In this document: piece after piece, positions 25,798 to 35,116 of the stretch
Numbering within the stretch: the first letter of the stretch is position 1
How the letters are laid out: every line of letters starts with the position of its first letter
The notes under the pieces: model-generated
Seen by the model: only the letters and a program-made list of their open reading frames with translations
Told to the model about the DNA's origin: nothing
The model's database searches: none
Program-made: the position numbers and the translations under genes
Assembly: GCA_002399445.1 (NCBI GenBank)
Contig: DHDR01000027.1
Location: 34,262 to 98,261, forward strand
DNA: 64,000 nucleotides
Source: Ruminococcaceae bacterium UBA4871
GTDB lineage: Bacteria; Bacillota; Clostridia; Oscillospirales; Acutalibacteraceae
Direction: 5' to 3'

Positions 25798-26775
25798 TTA
25801 TGTAGTGCCTCTGCGAATTAAGGATACCGGCAAAACCGTTTTCCGTACAACCAGCTTCCCATCTGCTGCAGAAAGGAGCAAACTAACTGCTGTTTCCGCC
25901 ATTTCCTTAAGCGGCTGATGAACGGTAGTAAGCATCGGTGTCGTAAGTCTCGCAATACTAACATCATCAAAACCAACTATCTTCAGCTGCTGAGGTACAG
26001 CGATCCCCCGCCATGCACAAACCTGCAAAATCTGAGCCGCAATTAAGTCACTGCTCGCAAAAACACCATCTGTTTCCGGATACATTTGAAACAGTCTTTT
26101 TAAAAATGCATGATACTCTTCGCTATGGTACTGCAGGGCACTGGTTGAAATTTCTCTATGAGAAACTCCATTTTGCTCACATACCTCAACAAATCCTCTG
26201 CAACGGTCATTCGCAGGCATTTTCATGTCAGAGACGCCACTTATATGCAGAAGATTCTTACAGCCGCAGCCAATGAGCTCCTGTGCTGCCAAATGACCAC
26301 CTTCATAGTTGTCACATTCGACAGAAGCAGTTCCCTCATCTAAAAACCGCTCAATAGTCACCACCGGAATATGTGTTCCTAAAAATTTTTCTGTTGGTAC
26401 CATTCCATTGCACAGAATAATTCCGTTCACACGGTTTGATGTACATAAATCCATATACTCACTGAATTTTTCTGCTTTTTCCCGGGCATTCAATAAGATG
26501 ATTTTATATTTCCTTTTCGCTGCCGCTGCTTCCAGATGACTGATTAATTCTGCAAAATATGGATGCCGAATATGAGGAACAATTACACCAATCGTATTCG
26601 ATTTTTTTTTGCAGAGCGATCTGGCTACTTCATTAGGTTGATAATGCAATTTAGCCATTGCATGATCAACTTTTTCCCGCGCTGTGTCACTAATGTAGCC
26701 CCGGTTATTGAGAATACGGGAAACCGTACTGACTGCCAACCCCGATTCACTCGCAACATCCTTTAAAGTTGCCAT
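25798..26775 (-). CDS. LacI-family transcriptional regulator of the sucrose genes
   Basis: A 325-residue repressor. The N-terminal HTH is MATLKDVASESGLAVSTVSR, followed by the hinge helix (YQPNEVARSL) and a periplasmic-binding-like effector domain (about 60-325). It lies between sucrose phosphorylase and fructokinase and probably responds to a sugar of this pathway. Several AAACGA half-sites lie near the promoters of this cluster and could be its operators. Confidence 0.9.
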   Translation of the reverse strand: MATLKDVASESGLAVSTVSRILNNRGYISDTAREKVDHAMAKLHYQPNEVARSLCKKKSNTIGVIVPHIRHPYFAELISHLEAAAAKRKYKIILLNAREKAEKFSEYMDLCTSNRVNGIILCNGMVPTEKFLGTHIPVVTIERFLDEGTASVECDNYEGGHLAAQELIGCGCKNLLHISGVSDMKMPANDRCRGFVEVCEQNGVSHREISTSALQYHSEEYHAFLKRLFQMYPETDGVFASSDLIAAQILQVCAWRGIAVPQQLKIVGFDDVSIARLTTPMLTTVHQPLKEMAETAVSLLLSAADGKLVVRKTVLPVSLIRRGTT

Positions 26776-26959
26776 TCAGCACCGGCCTCCTTCTGCAAAA
26801 TGCGGTAGAGAAAAACGATAAAAACATTTACTTAGTTTTATTCTAGCATAATTAGAAACAAATGAAAAGATAGAAATATTGAATTTAAATAATAAATTTT
26901 AGTAAAATTTTTATGATGCTCTTATACTTTTGTATTTTGGGGTTCACAAACCGAATACT

Positions 26960-28372
26960 TCAGGAACAGGTAATTTTAAATTGACGCTTTGTAAAATCCG
27001 CAGTCAGTTCAGCCCAATCGGCCCCTGCTGTGCGGCGAAGAACCAGTACATCGGATTTTGGCATTTCTACATGCAAATCCCCCTCCACAGCAAAAGCCGG
27101 ATGGGTGTTTCGAAATTTCATCAATTCCAACAGCCTTTGCACCACCGGGCGCTGCACCTCCCGGTCAATTTCTTCTTCCGTATAAGAATGACGATTAATG
27201 TCACGGCCATTTTTAGTCTGCTCCATCAAAGCAATATCATTCTTTCCGGCAAGCAGGCCGACATAATAAACCTGCGGAATACCCGGTGCAAAGAACTGGA
27301 CTGCACGTGCCAGCAAATAAGCATCATCTTGATTTCCTAAGGCAGAATAATAAGTTGTATTGACCTGATAAATATCCAAATTATTGTAAGCAGCTGTATT
27401 ATAAATTTTTTTAACATTAGCTCCTTTTGTAAACATCATTTCTTTGGTCAGGGCAATCTGGTCATCCGGCAATAAGTCCCGGACATCTACAATTCCAATA
27501 CCATCATGGGTATCCAGTGTTGTAAATTGTTTTTTAGGTGACATTTCCAACCAGTTTTTAAGGTACTTTACTTCATGGGTATAAATAGCATACAAGAGTA
27601 AGACCGGCAGTGCAAAATCATAAATCCAAAAACCCTGACGAGCAATTTTCATCTGAATCGTATAATGCTCATGAATTTCCGGAAGGATATCCACCCCATA
27701 TGGATGCACAATATTCTGAATCTTATGCAGCAAATCCCATATTTCAGGTTCTTCAAAGAAGCAGCTTCCCCCGGGTTTTTTCACCGCATAGGCAAAAGCG
27801 TCCAAGCGGATAAGAGAAGCACCATGCTGGCACATATCCACAAGCGTTTTTTGAATAAATTCCATAGTCGCAGGTTTTGTTACATCCAAATCTATCTGTT
27901 CGTCCCCAAATGTGCACCAGACTTTCTCCTTGGTTCCGTCTGCAAATTGCGCGTCTAGATAAGGAGCCCGCGGTTTGCGCTTATAGATTGCATCAACCTG
28001 CTCTTGTGTCGGTTCCCCGTTCGGCCAAAAATCCTTATAACGGATAAAGTAATCTTTGTAAGGAGAAGCATCTTTTTGCCGCAGGAAATCCTGAAAATAC
28101 TGAGAAGAACGCGAAATATGGTTGACCATAAAGTCAAACATTAAATAATAGTCTTTCCCCAGTGACATGATATCTGCAAAAGTTCCAAATTTGGGGTCAA
28201 CAATATCATATCGCATTGGCGCAAAACCACGGTCCGCACTCGAGGGAAAAAAAGGTAGAACATGTACGCCGCCTACTGCTTCCTGAAAGTAACGGTTCAA
28301 AATCCGATGCAATGCCGATAAATTTTTCCCCATGCTGTCTGCATAGGTAATAAGCATAATTTTATTTTTCAT
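26960..28372 (-). CDS. gtfA: Sucrose phosphorylase (GH13)
   Basis: Sucrose phosphorylase splits sucrose with inorganic phosphate into glucose-1-phosphate and fructose, saving one ATP compared with hydrolysis. The 470-residue protein is a little shorter than usual (about 480-500). It starts MKNKIMLITYADSMGKNL and has HVLPFFPSSADRGFAPMRYD, the nucleophile Asp in LIRLDAFAYA, the acid/base Glu in LPEIHEHY and the transition-state Asp in TLDTHDGIG. Glucosylglycerate or other sucrose-phosphorylase-like specificities cannot be fully excluded. Confidence 0.9.
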   Translation of the reverse strand: MKNKIMLITYADSMGKNLSALHRILNRYFQEAVGGVHVLPFFPSSADRGFAPMRYDIVDPKFGTFADIMSLGKDYYLMFDFMVNHISRSSQYFQDFLRQKDASPYKDYFIRYKDFWPNGEPTQEQVDAIYKRKPRAPYLDAQFADGTKEKVWCTFGDEQIDLDVTKPATMEFIQKTLVDMCQHGASLIRLDAFAYAVKKPGGSCFFEEPEIWDLLHKIQNIVHPYGVDILPEIHEHYTIQMKIARQGFWIYDFALPVLLLYAIYTHEVKYLKNWLEMSPKKQFTTLDTHDGIGIVDVRDLLPDDQIALTKEMMFTKGANVKKIYNTAAYNNLDIYQVNTTYYSALGNQDDAYLLARAVQFFAPGIPQVYYVGLLAGKNDIALMEQTKNGRDINRHSYTEEEIDREVQRPVVQRLLELMKFRNTHPAFAVEGDLHVEMPKSDVLVLRRTAGADWAELTADFTKRQFKITCS

Positions 28373-28660
28373 CTTTTAATTCAGTCCCTATCTACTAACA
28401 CATTTTCACAGCAAATTTGATTGAATTGCTTTTACCAATCAAGACTTTAAGCTGATTTGTTCTTTTGCGGAAAAGCTGGAAAATTTTCGGCCAAAAATTC
28501 CACAATACACGAACTCTTCGATTAAAACGCAGATCCTCTATCTTCCTTTTTCCAGTCCATGCACTGCAGAAAATAACCTCTTAACATATAAGTTGATCTT
28601 TATGGTTACATAATGATGATTTCTCTCATCATTGCAATGATTGTTTTGTAAGAGAGCAAG

Positions 28661-29503
28661 TCAACTTTTCACAGCGCCGGCAACCACGCCGCTGATGATT
28701 TTGTCCTGTAAAATCAGATAAATAATTAGCACAGGTGCAATTGTTAAAATCAGAGAAGAAAGTAGTGGTCCATAATTCACTGAAAAGGAACCGTAAAAAG
28801 CATATGTTGAAAGCGGGAGTGTCAACTGCTGTGATTTTGTCAAAAGCAAAGAAGGCAACAGGTAATCATTCCAAACCCAAAGCACATCCAAAACTACTAC
28901 TGTGGCAATCGTCGGCTTAAGCAATGGTAAAACGACTTTAAAAAAAGTCTGAACTTTTGAGCAGCCATCTAATTCTGCAGCTTCTTCCAGGGAAATGGGC
29001 ACACCTGCTCGAATAAACGATTCGATGATAAATACTGCCATGCTGCTGCCAAAACCAATATACATATAAATCAAAGTAATACGAGAATTTAAAATTCCCA
29101 TGCCGCCATAAATGGAAACAAGCGGAATCATCACTGCCTGAAATGGGATAATCATTGCCATAACCATTAGCATATAAATAAAAGCATTAAATTTTGTTTT
29201 TACTCGAGCAAGGAAATAGGCTGTCATAGAGGATGTTAAAATAATTAGCCCGACACTAACAGCTGAAATTACTACTGTATTGAGAAAAGAACTTAGAAAA
29301 TTCATTTCTTCAAATGCAGTTTTGTAGTTATCAAATGCTGCTGAAAATCCAAATGACAGAGGATTATTCAAAATATCTCCATTCGTTTTAAAGGAATTCA
29401 GCAGGACAATAATAAACGGTGAAATATACAGAATAAGTAAAACATAAAGTACGACAACTTTGACAGTTTGTGCAACTTTGTTTTTTCCAGTTTTCTGTTC
29501 CAT
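28661..29503 (-). CDS. Sugar ABC transporter permease, MalG type
   Basis: A 280-residue binding-protein-dependent permease with six hydrophobic segments and the EAA loop (EEAAELDGCSKVQTFFKVVLPL) that docks the ATPase. It probably moves sucrose or a related sugar with the adjacent MalF-type gene and the binding protein. The start overlaps the stop of the MalF-type gene, so loss of translation there may also reduce this protein. No ABC ATPase gene is present; a shared MsmK-type ATPase is presumably elsewhere. Confidence 0.9.
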   Translation of the reverse strand: MEQKTGKNKVAQTVKVVVLYVLLILYISPFIIVLLNSFKTNGDILNNPLSFGFSAAFDNYKTAFEEMNFLSSFLNTVVISAVSVGLIILTSSMTAYFLARVKTKFNAFIYMLMVMAMIIPFQAVMIPLVSIYGGMGILNSRITLIYMYIGFGSSMAVFIIESFIRAGVPISLEEAAELDGCSKVQTFFKVVLPLLKPTIATVVVLDVLWVWNDYLLPSLLLTKSQQLTLPLSTYAFYGSFSVNYGPLLSSLILTIAPVLIIYLILQDKIISGVVAGAVKS

Positions 29504-30460
29504 TATGACTCAACCTCCAATTTCTTACTGAAGTAAAGCTGAAGTCCAGAAATGGCCGCGACCATGATGAACAGAATAAATGCTTCCGCCTGGCCAACAC
29601 CATACTGATGCGATAGAAATGCTTTTTGATAAACATGCATGGCAATTAACACTGTGCTGTTATATGGTCCACCTTTTGTCAAAGAAAGGTTAATATCATA
29701 AACCATAAAGCACCTTTGCAATGTTAAAAAAACACAAATAACAAAAGACGGAACCATTAAAGGAAGAATGATTCTAAACACACTCTGAGTAGCATTACAG
29801 CCATCTATTGCTGCTGCTTCAAGTACATCCTGAGGAAGGCTGGTAAAACCAGCCACATAAATCAACATCATGTAACCAGAAAGCTGCCAAGCGGTGACGA
29901 TGACCAGCGCCCAAAATGCTTTAGTCGGATCGGAAAGCCATGAAGTTTTAAAAATCTTTAACCCGGTAACGGAACCAAAGTTCACCAACACACGGGAAAA
30001 AATAAACTCCCAAATAAATCCAAGCACGACACCTCCGATTAGGTTTGGTGTAAAGAAACCGGCACGGAAAAAGTTCTGCGTCAGGCCTGTGCGGCCTCCA
30101 GCGCCGATTCCGGGTAAAGAAACCGGCACGGAAAAAGTTCTGCCCTTTGACACCGCTGGTCAACACATAGGCAAAAAGGAATGCGATAATATTTACGAGA
30201 ATTACTGAGAACAATACGTATTTAATCGTGAGCCACATAGAAGTCCAGAACTGCTGGTCCTGAAACAATGCTGCATAGTTTGCAAAACCGACCATATTCT
30301 TTTGTGCTGTTACACCATCCCAGTCTGTAAAAGTCAAATACAGGCCGTAAAAGAATGGGACAATGACAACGCACAGAAAAATTGCAAAGCCCGGAAGCGC
30401 AAATATTGTGAAATTTTTTGCCCGCTCCCCTCGTCTGCGGCCAAATCCTTGTTGTTCCAT
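29503..30460 (-). pseudogene. Sugar ABC transporter permease, MalF type, frameshifted by a 64-bp insertion
   Basis: The N-terminal part (from 30460, MEQQGFGRRRGERAKNF) and the C-terminal part (to 29503, with the EAA loop LEAAAIDGCNATQSVFRIIL) are in different frames. The break lies where a 30-bp segment coding GQNFFRAGFFT is present twice, 64 bp apart. Removing exactly 64 bp leaves 894 bp, a continuous 297-residue permease with the normal six helices. As it stands, translation from the first start ends after a 170-residue hybrid. The second frame could only start at a GTG at 30153. Unless recombination or an assembly error is involved, sugar uptake through this transporter is off. Confidence 0.85.
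30050..30143. repeat. 30-bp direct repeats flanking a 34-bp GC-rich filler
   Basis: Positions 30050-30079 and 30114-30143 are identical. The 34 bases between them (30080-30113) contain 25 G or C, far richer than the surrounding gene. The period is 64 bp, which is not a multiple of three. Confidence 0.95.
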
Positions 30461-30496
30461 AAAGGAGACTCCCTTCCTTGTTTTGTCCTTGTTTTG

Positions 30497-30533
30497 ATAA
30501 AAATAGGCTCTGCAGCGAAACGATGCAGAGCCT
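30497..30533 (-). terminator. Terminator between the binding-protein and permease genes
   Basis: A perfect 9-bp stem (30524-30532 with 30506-30514) is followed on the minus strand by TATTTTTATC. Partial termination here would give more binding protein than permease, a common arrangement. The loop contains AAACGA. Confidence 0.78.
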
Positions 30534-30548
30534 TAACATCAGCGCAGA

Positions 30549-31877
30549 TTACTTTTGGCTGGTCCAATATTTATCGATTGCCGCAGCAAGTTGTGCCTTT
30601 GTTTCTTTATGCGCAATATATTTCTGCATATCAGCACCCAGCACTTTCCAGTGGTCACCAGGAGCTATATAGGCACAATTATAAGTTTTTCCAGCCTTCT
30701 GTTTTGCCTGAATATCTCTGCTCAGTGGATCAGTTGCAGAATTAGGATTGTTTTTGCAGGCAGGAATTAATGCACATTTCTCGGTCAGCATTTTCTGTGC
30801 TTCTTTATCATAAACAAGCCAGTTGAGAAAGTCTTTTGCTGCCTGCACTTGATCTGCAGAGGCCTGCTGCTTATCGATCATAATTTGCTTGGAGCTAGAT
30901 GCCTGCATCTTCGTATTTGCAAAATCAGAGGTATCATTACTCAATACATAAGGCAGAAAACCATATTTGTCAGAAGTCTTCGCACCCGCATCCTTCAGGT
31001 TTGGCCATGCCCAGTCTCCGTTAAACCAAATAGCCGCTTTTTCATCGACCAGATAAGTTGGGTCCTGCTCATAAATTGCGCCCAGCGGATCCGCATGATT
31101 CACATTGTACGCTAACAGCAAGTCTAAGGTGTGGGTAAACTGGTCAAAACGCTTTGTCGTTTCCATCTTTGCAGTACCAGCCTTAAGGTTGTTGATCAAC
31201 TTAGCGGAACCTGCTTGTGTACCATCATAGGTATTATAGACCATGCCCAGCTGATGGGAACCAAGGCTCCAGTCTTCTTTAGAAATAACGACTGGGTACT
31301 GCATACCACCTGCACGCAACTTTTCCAGCAGGTTTTTCAAAGCATCATAGGAATTAATACTGTTCGGGTCAAATGTTGTCTTCAGCGTTTTTTCAATTGC
31401 TTCCTTATTGTAAATCAGCCCGCTTCCCTCAATGCAAAGTGGAAACGAATAAACTTTTCCATCGACTTTCCATGCGGTATCTTTACATTCGCTGGTCCAC
31501 TTTTCACCGCTCAGGTCAGTTGCTTTACTTTTAGCAAGTGCCATGACATCTGTGGGATCAACAATGGACATAGTCGGCGCAGAACCAGAATTGTACATAC
31601 TGGTAAGCTTCGTATAAGGGGATTCGCCAGCACCACAGGCCATTACATCAATCTTTACCCCTGTTTTTGCTTCATAAGCAGATGCAATGTCTTCCAGTCC
31701 TGACTGAATCTCACCCTTGGAGTTCAGCATGGAAATCTCGACTCCCTTTTTGGATCCATTTGCAGCAGCTTTGTTTCCCGAAGCACCGCCGGATGATGCT
31801 GCATTATTACTGCCACAACCAGCCAAGGCGGAAGCGGTCATAACTCCTGCTAAACACAATGCAATAATTTTTTTCAT
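30549..31877 (-). CDS. Sugar ABC transporter substrate-binding lipoprotein
   Basis: A 442-residue extracellular binding protein of the MalE/family-1 type. The signal peptide ends in the lipobox LAGC (Cys at 21) after MKKIIALCLAGVMTASA. A Ser/Gly/Asn-rich linker follows, then the two-lobed fold with WFNGDWAWPN. It delivers the sugar to the permease pair downstream; sucrose is inferred from sucrose phosphorylase. It is the first gene of the transport operon. Confidence 0.92.
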   Translation of the reverse strand: MKKIIALCLAGVMTASALAGCGSNNAASSGGASGNKAAANGSKKGVEISMLNSKGEIQSGLEDIASAYEAKTGVKIDVMACGAGESPYTKLTSMYNSGSAPTMSIVDPTDVMALAKSKATDLSGEKWTSECKDTAWKVDGKVYSFPLCIEGSGLIYNKEAIEKTLKTTFDPNSINSYDALKNLLEKLRAGGMQYPVVISKEDWSLGSHQLGMVYNTYDGTQAGSAKLINNLKAGTAKMETTKRFDQFTHTLDLLLAYNVNHADPLGAIYEQDPTYLVDEKAAIWFNGDWAWPNLKDAGAKTSDKYGFLPYVLSNDTSDFANTKMQASSSKQIMIDKQQASADQVQAAKDFLNWLVYDKEAQKMLTEKCALIPACKNNPNSATDPLSRDIQAKQKAGKTYNCAYIAPGDHWKVLGADMQKYIAHKETKAQLAAAIDKYWTSQK

Positions 31878-32301
31878 GTAAACCTCCCATTACGATTTCA
31901 CTTTCAATTTTCCTTTTCTACTCTTCTTCTACAACTTCAATCGCAGCTGCGTACTTACTGCGTAACTAAAGAATAGTACCTGTTTTAAGATATGTTAATC
32001 GTTTGACGTATTTTAATATATAATTCGTTTAATTTGACAGAATCTTAAGCGTAATATTTGTGCAATATTATGTCAATTTAATAACAATTATGCTATTTAT
32101 TTGCTTAATTATATTTTTAATGACAAGATATTGGCCTTTTATTCCTTAACTTATGCATACAGCTGCATCATATAAATTCCCTCTTATAACTAACTTATAC
32201 ATACGCGGTTGATCAAAAAACCCGTTGTGAATGAAATTAAGGATCCAAAGCAAAACCCGCAGATAAAAATCCATAAGCAAAATTAAAATTTCATAAAGTG
32301 G
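31878..32301. other. AT-rich intergenic region upstream of the sugar-binding protein
   Basis: This 424-bp gap contains the transporter operon control region. It includes two TCGTTT/AAACGA-type sites at 31995-32036, but I could not fix a convincing -35/-10 pair. The part from about 32040 to 32290 is AT-rich with no coding or hairpin signal that I can support. Confidence 0.5.
31995..32036. promoter_or_regulatory. Two candidate LacI-family operator sites
   Basis: TTAATCGTTTGACG (31995-32008) and AATTCGTTTAATTTG (32022-32036) share TCGTTT (AAACGA on the other strand) 26 bp apart. The same core occurs at 25761, 25785 and 26813 next to the kinase and regulator genes. Assignment to the local LacI protein is inference. 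Confidence 0.45.
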
Positions 32302-33120
32302 TTATTTACCCTTGTGTTCTGATACATCAGATGGTTTATTTTCAATCGGTTGTAAAGTCTGTTTCCATTTGTACTGTCTGCACTTCCGTTTGTTGTAACG
32401 AATCGAATTTGATGGACATGAATTGATACAGCGCATGCAAAACAAACAGTGATTTTCAAACACTGGATTCCCATGAACCATTTTTATGTTTTTCATGGGA
32501 CAATTTTCCGCACAAAGCCCACAGTGGGTACAACTTTGATCAGCTGAAAACCGCATCGCGAAAGCAGGCATCAGTTTGGTGCATGCCGCTGCAACCAGAT
32601 AAATGAAAGGCCTTTGCCATACTTTTGTGTGTTCCTTTGATATTTCACCTTTTAAGAAAATATTTAAAAGAGGTTCAATTTGTTTGCGTATATTTTCTTG
32701 ATTTTCCATAAGTTTAGCTGGTTCTGTCGGCTTAAAGGCTCGAAAAATCATCATATTATTTGCGTAAGGAAAACTGATTGCAACTGTCAAACGATGATTC
32801 TTTTTTTTGAGCAGCTTTTCCAGCCCAGTAAAGTCAGTTTGGAGAGGCCCCGCTTGAGTGCAGAAAGCCAATGTTGGAATGGGCTTATCATATTTTTGTA
32901 AATTTTGTTTTAAATAATCGAGCATGCACATAATAGGGTATTCATAATATTTAGGAAAACCAATGATTAGAAAATCATATCCTATATTTGTCAAATTTAT
33001 ATGCTCCTCAATAGAATACATAAGCACATTTACTTTCTTTTTAAGCAAGCACGATTTGAATTCGTTTGCAACTCTTTTGGTGTTTCCAGTACCGCTGAAG
33101 TAAAGAATTAATCCTGTCAT
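32302..33120 (-). CDS. EFR1-type flavodoxin plus ferredoxin protein
   Basis: A 272-residue redox protein. An N-terminal flavodoxin-like domain (1-160) begins MTGLILYFSGTGNTKRVA, with the FMN phosphate loop SGTGNT. A C-terminal 2[4Fe-4S] ferredoxin domain follows (about 190-240: CTHCGLCAENCP and CLFCMRCINSCP). It probably carries electrons between a cluster and FMN; the partner is unknown. The ATG at 33118-33120 follows GGGAGG; a TTG six codons upstream overlaps that site. It appears to be a single-gene unit. Confidence 0.88.
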   Translation of the reverse strand: MTGLILYFSGTGNTKRVANEFKSCLLKKKVNVLMYSIEEHINLTNIGYDFLIIGFPKYYEYPIMCMLDYLKQNLQKYDKPIPTLAFCTQAGPLQTDFTGLEKLLKKKNHRLTVAISFPYANNMMIFRAFKPTEPAKLMENQENIRKQIEPLLNIFLKGEISKEHTKVWQRPFIYLVAAACTKLMPAFAMRFSADQSCTHCGLCAENCPMKNIKMVHGNPVFENHCLFCMRCINSCPSNSIRYNKRKCRQYKWKQTLQPIENKPSDVSEHKGK

Positions 33121-33301
33121 CTCTCTTGCCTCCCGCAATCAAAATAAATAGTCATGATAATGATAATAATTACCGCTGCTAAAATTCAAAAATATCCGCT
33201 TTGAATTTGGACGGAATGAAAAATAGGGGATTTCTGTGAATTGTAAATTTTATATTTATTCCCTATTATATTCCATTATTTTGATTTATGGCAATTTTTC
33301 A

Positions 33302-33350
33302 GAAAATAAAAAATCCCCGGAAGCCGCATGAACACTGGCTTCCGAGGATT
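33302..33350 (-). terminator. Terminator after tRNA-Pro
   Basis: A 14-bp stem with one G-U pair (33337-33350 with 33312-33325) is followed on the minus strand by TTTTTTATTTTC. Confidence 0.85.
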
Positions 33351-33356
33351 ACACTG

Positions 33357-33433
<77 letters not shown>

Positions 33434-33457
33434 TAAAATAAAGCCCCGCTAGGGGCT
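33434..33457 (-). terminator. Terminator between tRNA-Gln and tRNA-Pro
   Basis: AGCCCC/GGGGCT stem with a 4-base loop (33442-33457), followed on the minus strand by TTATTTTA. It may limit read-through from tRNA-Gln into tRNA-Pro, or serve in processing. Confidence 0.6.
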
Positions 33458-33461
33458 AAGT

Positions 33462-33535
33462 TGGCTGCGGAAGAAGGATTCGAACCCTCACAAACAGAGT
33501 CAGAGTCTGTCGTGCTACCTTTACACAATTCCGCA
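33462..33535 (-). tRNA. tRNA-Gln (anticodon CTG)
   Basis: The minus strand gives a TGCGGAA/TTCCGCA acceptor stem, anticodon stem ACAGA/TCTGT with loop CTCTGAC, T-arm GGTTCGAATCC, discriminator G and encoded CCA. The anticodon CTG reads the Gln codon CAG. Confidence 0.95.
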
Positions 33536-33592
33536 AAATACACTGCCGCTTTCGCACAATCAAAGAACTCTTATGCAGAAGCAACATGTACA

Positions 33593-33620
33593 ATTATATC
33601 AGAATTTGCTAAAATGTCAA
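33593..33620 (-). promoter_or_regulatory. Promoter for the tRNA-Gln/tRNA-Pro unit
   Basis: TTGACA, a 16-base spacer, TATAAT on the minus strand, about 60 bases before tRNA-Gln. Confidence 0.82.
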
Positions 33621-33663
33621 GCTTTCTTTCAAAATTAATCGGATACTCTCTTCAGAAAGAGCA

Positions 33664-33700
33664 GCAAAATAAACCCGTGCCAAACTTTGTTGACACGGGC
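33664..33700 (-). terminator. Terminator after trxA
   Basis: CCCGTG/CACGGG stem (33694-33699 with 33674-33679) plus weaker inner pairs, followed on the minus strand by TTTATTTT. Confidence 0.7.
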
Positions 33701-33706
33701 CAAATG

Positions 33707-34030
33707 CTATTTCAAGACACTGTCCAGCATTTTCCGATATTCGTCTATTGGCATTGCACCTACTTTGCTGTCAATTGGGCTGCCATTTTGGAAGACAAAA
33801 ACAGTCGGAATACTCATTACACGATATTCTGCCGCTAAGTCCTGATTTTGATCAACATCAATTTTGACAACTGTTACACGGCCGTCATATTCCTCCGCCA
33901 ACTGTTCAATAACCGGTGCAAGCATCTGGCAGGGCCCACACCAAGTCGCCCAAAAATCGCACAGAACTACCTTACTGCTTTTCAGGATTTTTTCTAATCC
34001 TGCTTTGTCTGCATGAATGACATTTGCCAT
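33707..34030 (-). CDS. trxA: Thioredoxin
   Basis: A 107-residue cytosolic disulfide reductase. It has the active site ATWCGPCQML with the two redox cysteines, the cis-Pro loop MSIPTVFVF, and the normal length. GGAGGAAAAAAC precedes the ATG. It lies downstream of a secreted cyclophilin gene, separated by 54 bp. Thioredoxin reductase is not in the window. Confidence 0.96.
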   Translation of the reverse strand: MANVIHADKAGLEKILKSSKVVLCDFWATWCGPCQMLAPVIEQLAEEYDGRVTVVKIDVDQNQDLAAEYRVMSIPTVFVFQNGSPIDSKVGAMPIDEYRKMLDSVLK

Positions 34031-34084
34031 GTTTTTTCCTCCTGTCTAAATCTCAGTATTTCCCGCAGCACCAAAAACATACTT

Positions 34085-34945
34085 TTATGCATTCCATTTT
34101 TGCAGGAATGCTTTTTTTATTTTAACGGCAGCAGTCGGTTTATGCTGGCTGTCTACGGGGACTGCAGCAATCTTATCCACCACGCCCATACCCTCACAAA
34201 CCTGACCGAACACAGAATGACCGCGCGGTGGGTTAAAAACGTTATAAGCACCATCCAAGGTGGGATTGCCACCCTGTTTTTCATAAAGTTTTCGATAAGT
34301 ATCGGTAATTTTATGGGGATCCAAAATAGTATACTGCTGCTGCTCAACTTGCGGCCATAAACTGCTGTCGTAGGATTTTAACTGTTTATACATGCCGTTA
34401 ATCTGATCCCATTCTCCGCTCTGAACCGGGCCTTTCTGGTTGATAAAAAACTGGCTTCCATTTGTATTGGAACCGCTGTTTGCCATTGCCAGCGAACCGC
34501 GCAGGTTCACAAGATTAGCATTAAACTCATCCGCAAACGGCTTACCCCAGATGCTTTCTCCGCCGGTGCCTGTACCAGTCGGATCGCCGCCCTGTATCAT
34601 AAAATTTTTTATGACACGATGAAAAGTCAATCCGTTGTAATAGCCTTTCTGAATAAGCCCTTTAAAATTTTCAACTGTTTTGGGGGCAGCCTCCGGAAAC
34701 AGGTGAACTTTGATCGTACCCATGGTGGTTTCCAATACCGCCACTTCTTCCCCATCCTTCGGTTTTTCCAGCTGATACCCAAGCGTCTTCCCATCATCCG
34801 ACCGTATCACAGATGCAGAAGAAACTGCTCCCCCGTTACTTTCCTGCGCTGCGGACGAAGCCGAATGGCTGCCGCATCCTGCTGCAGATCCTGCAACCGC
34901 CAAGATCAGCACACCGGTTATCAGATACTTCCTTATTTTTCTCAT
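34085..34945 (-). CDS. Cyclophilin-type peptidyl-prolyl isomerase lipoprotein
   Basis: A 286-residue extracytoplasmic foldase. The signal peptide ends in the lipobox AAGC (Cys about 24). A Ser/Ala-rich linker follows, and the cyclophilin domain (about 65-285) has FHRVIKNFMIQGGDPTGTGTGG, with the catalytic Arg in FHRV, and NTNGSQFFI. A roughly 50-residue insertion sits between the active-site strands and the RGHSVFGQV motif. It probably helps fold secreted proteins at the outer face of the membrane. Confidence 0.92.
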   Translation of the reverse strand: MRKIRKYLITGVLILAVAGSAAGCGSHSASSAAQESNGGAVSSASVIRSDDGKTLGYQLEKPKDGEEVAVLETTMGTIKVHLFPEAAPKTVENFKGLIQKGYYNGLTFHRVIKNFMIQGGDPTGTGTGGESIWGKPFADEFNANLVNLRGSLAMANSGSNTNGSQFFINQKGPVQSGEWDQINGMYKQLKSYDSSLWPQVEQQQYTILDPHKITDTYRKLYEKQGGNPTLDGAYNVFNPPRGHSVFGQVCEGMGVVDKIAAVPVDSQHKPTAAVKIKKAFLQKWNA

Positions 34946-35116
34946 GTTCTTGCTCCTCTATCAAAGGGATTCCTGTCAATCATCTATTTTCCTTTAAACG
35001 AAACATATAATATTCATTTTACAAAGTTTATCCTGCAAATGCAACCCTTGTCCATCGTCATTCACAGCGTTCTATTTGCATATAAGTAAAAAGTATCGGA
35101 AAAAGGAGGTAGTCAA

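Noticed and set aside
29503..30460. Two separate permease subunits encoded by overlapping frames
   Set aside because: Each half lacks the full helix set, and deleting one 64-bp period restores a single normal-length protein.
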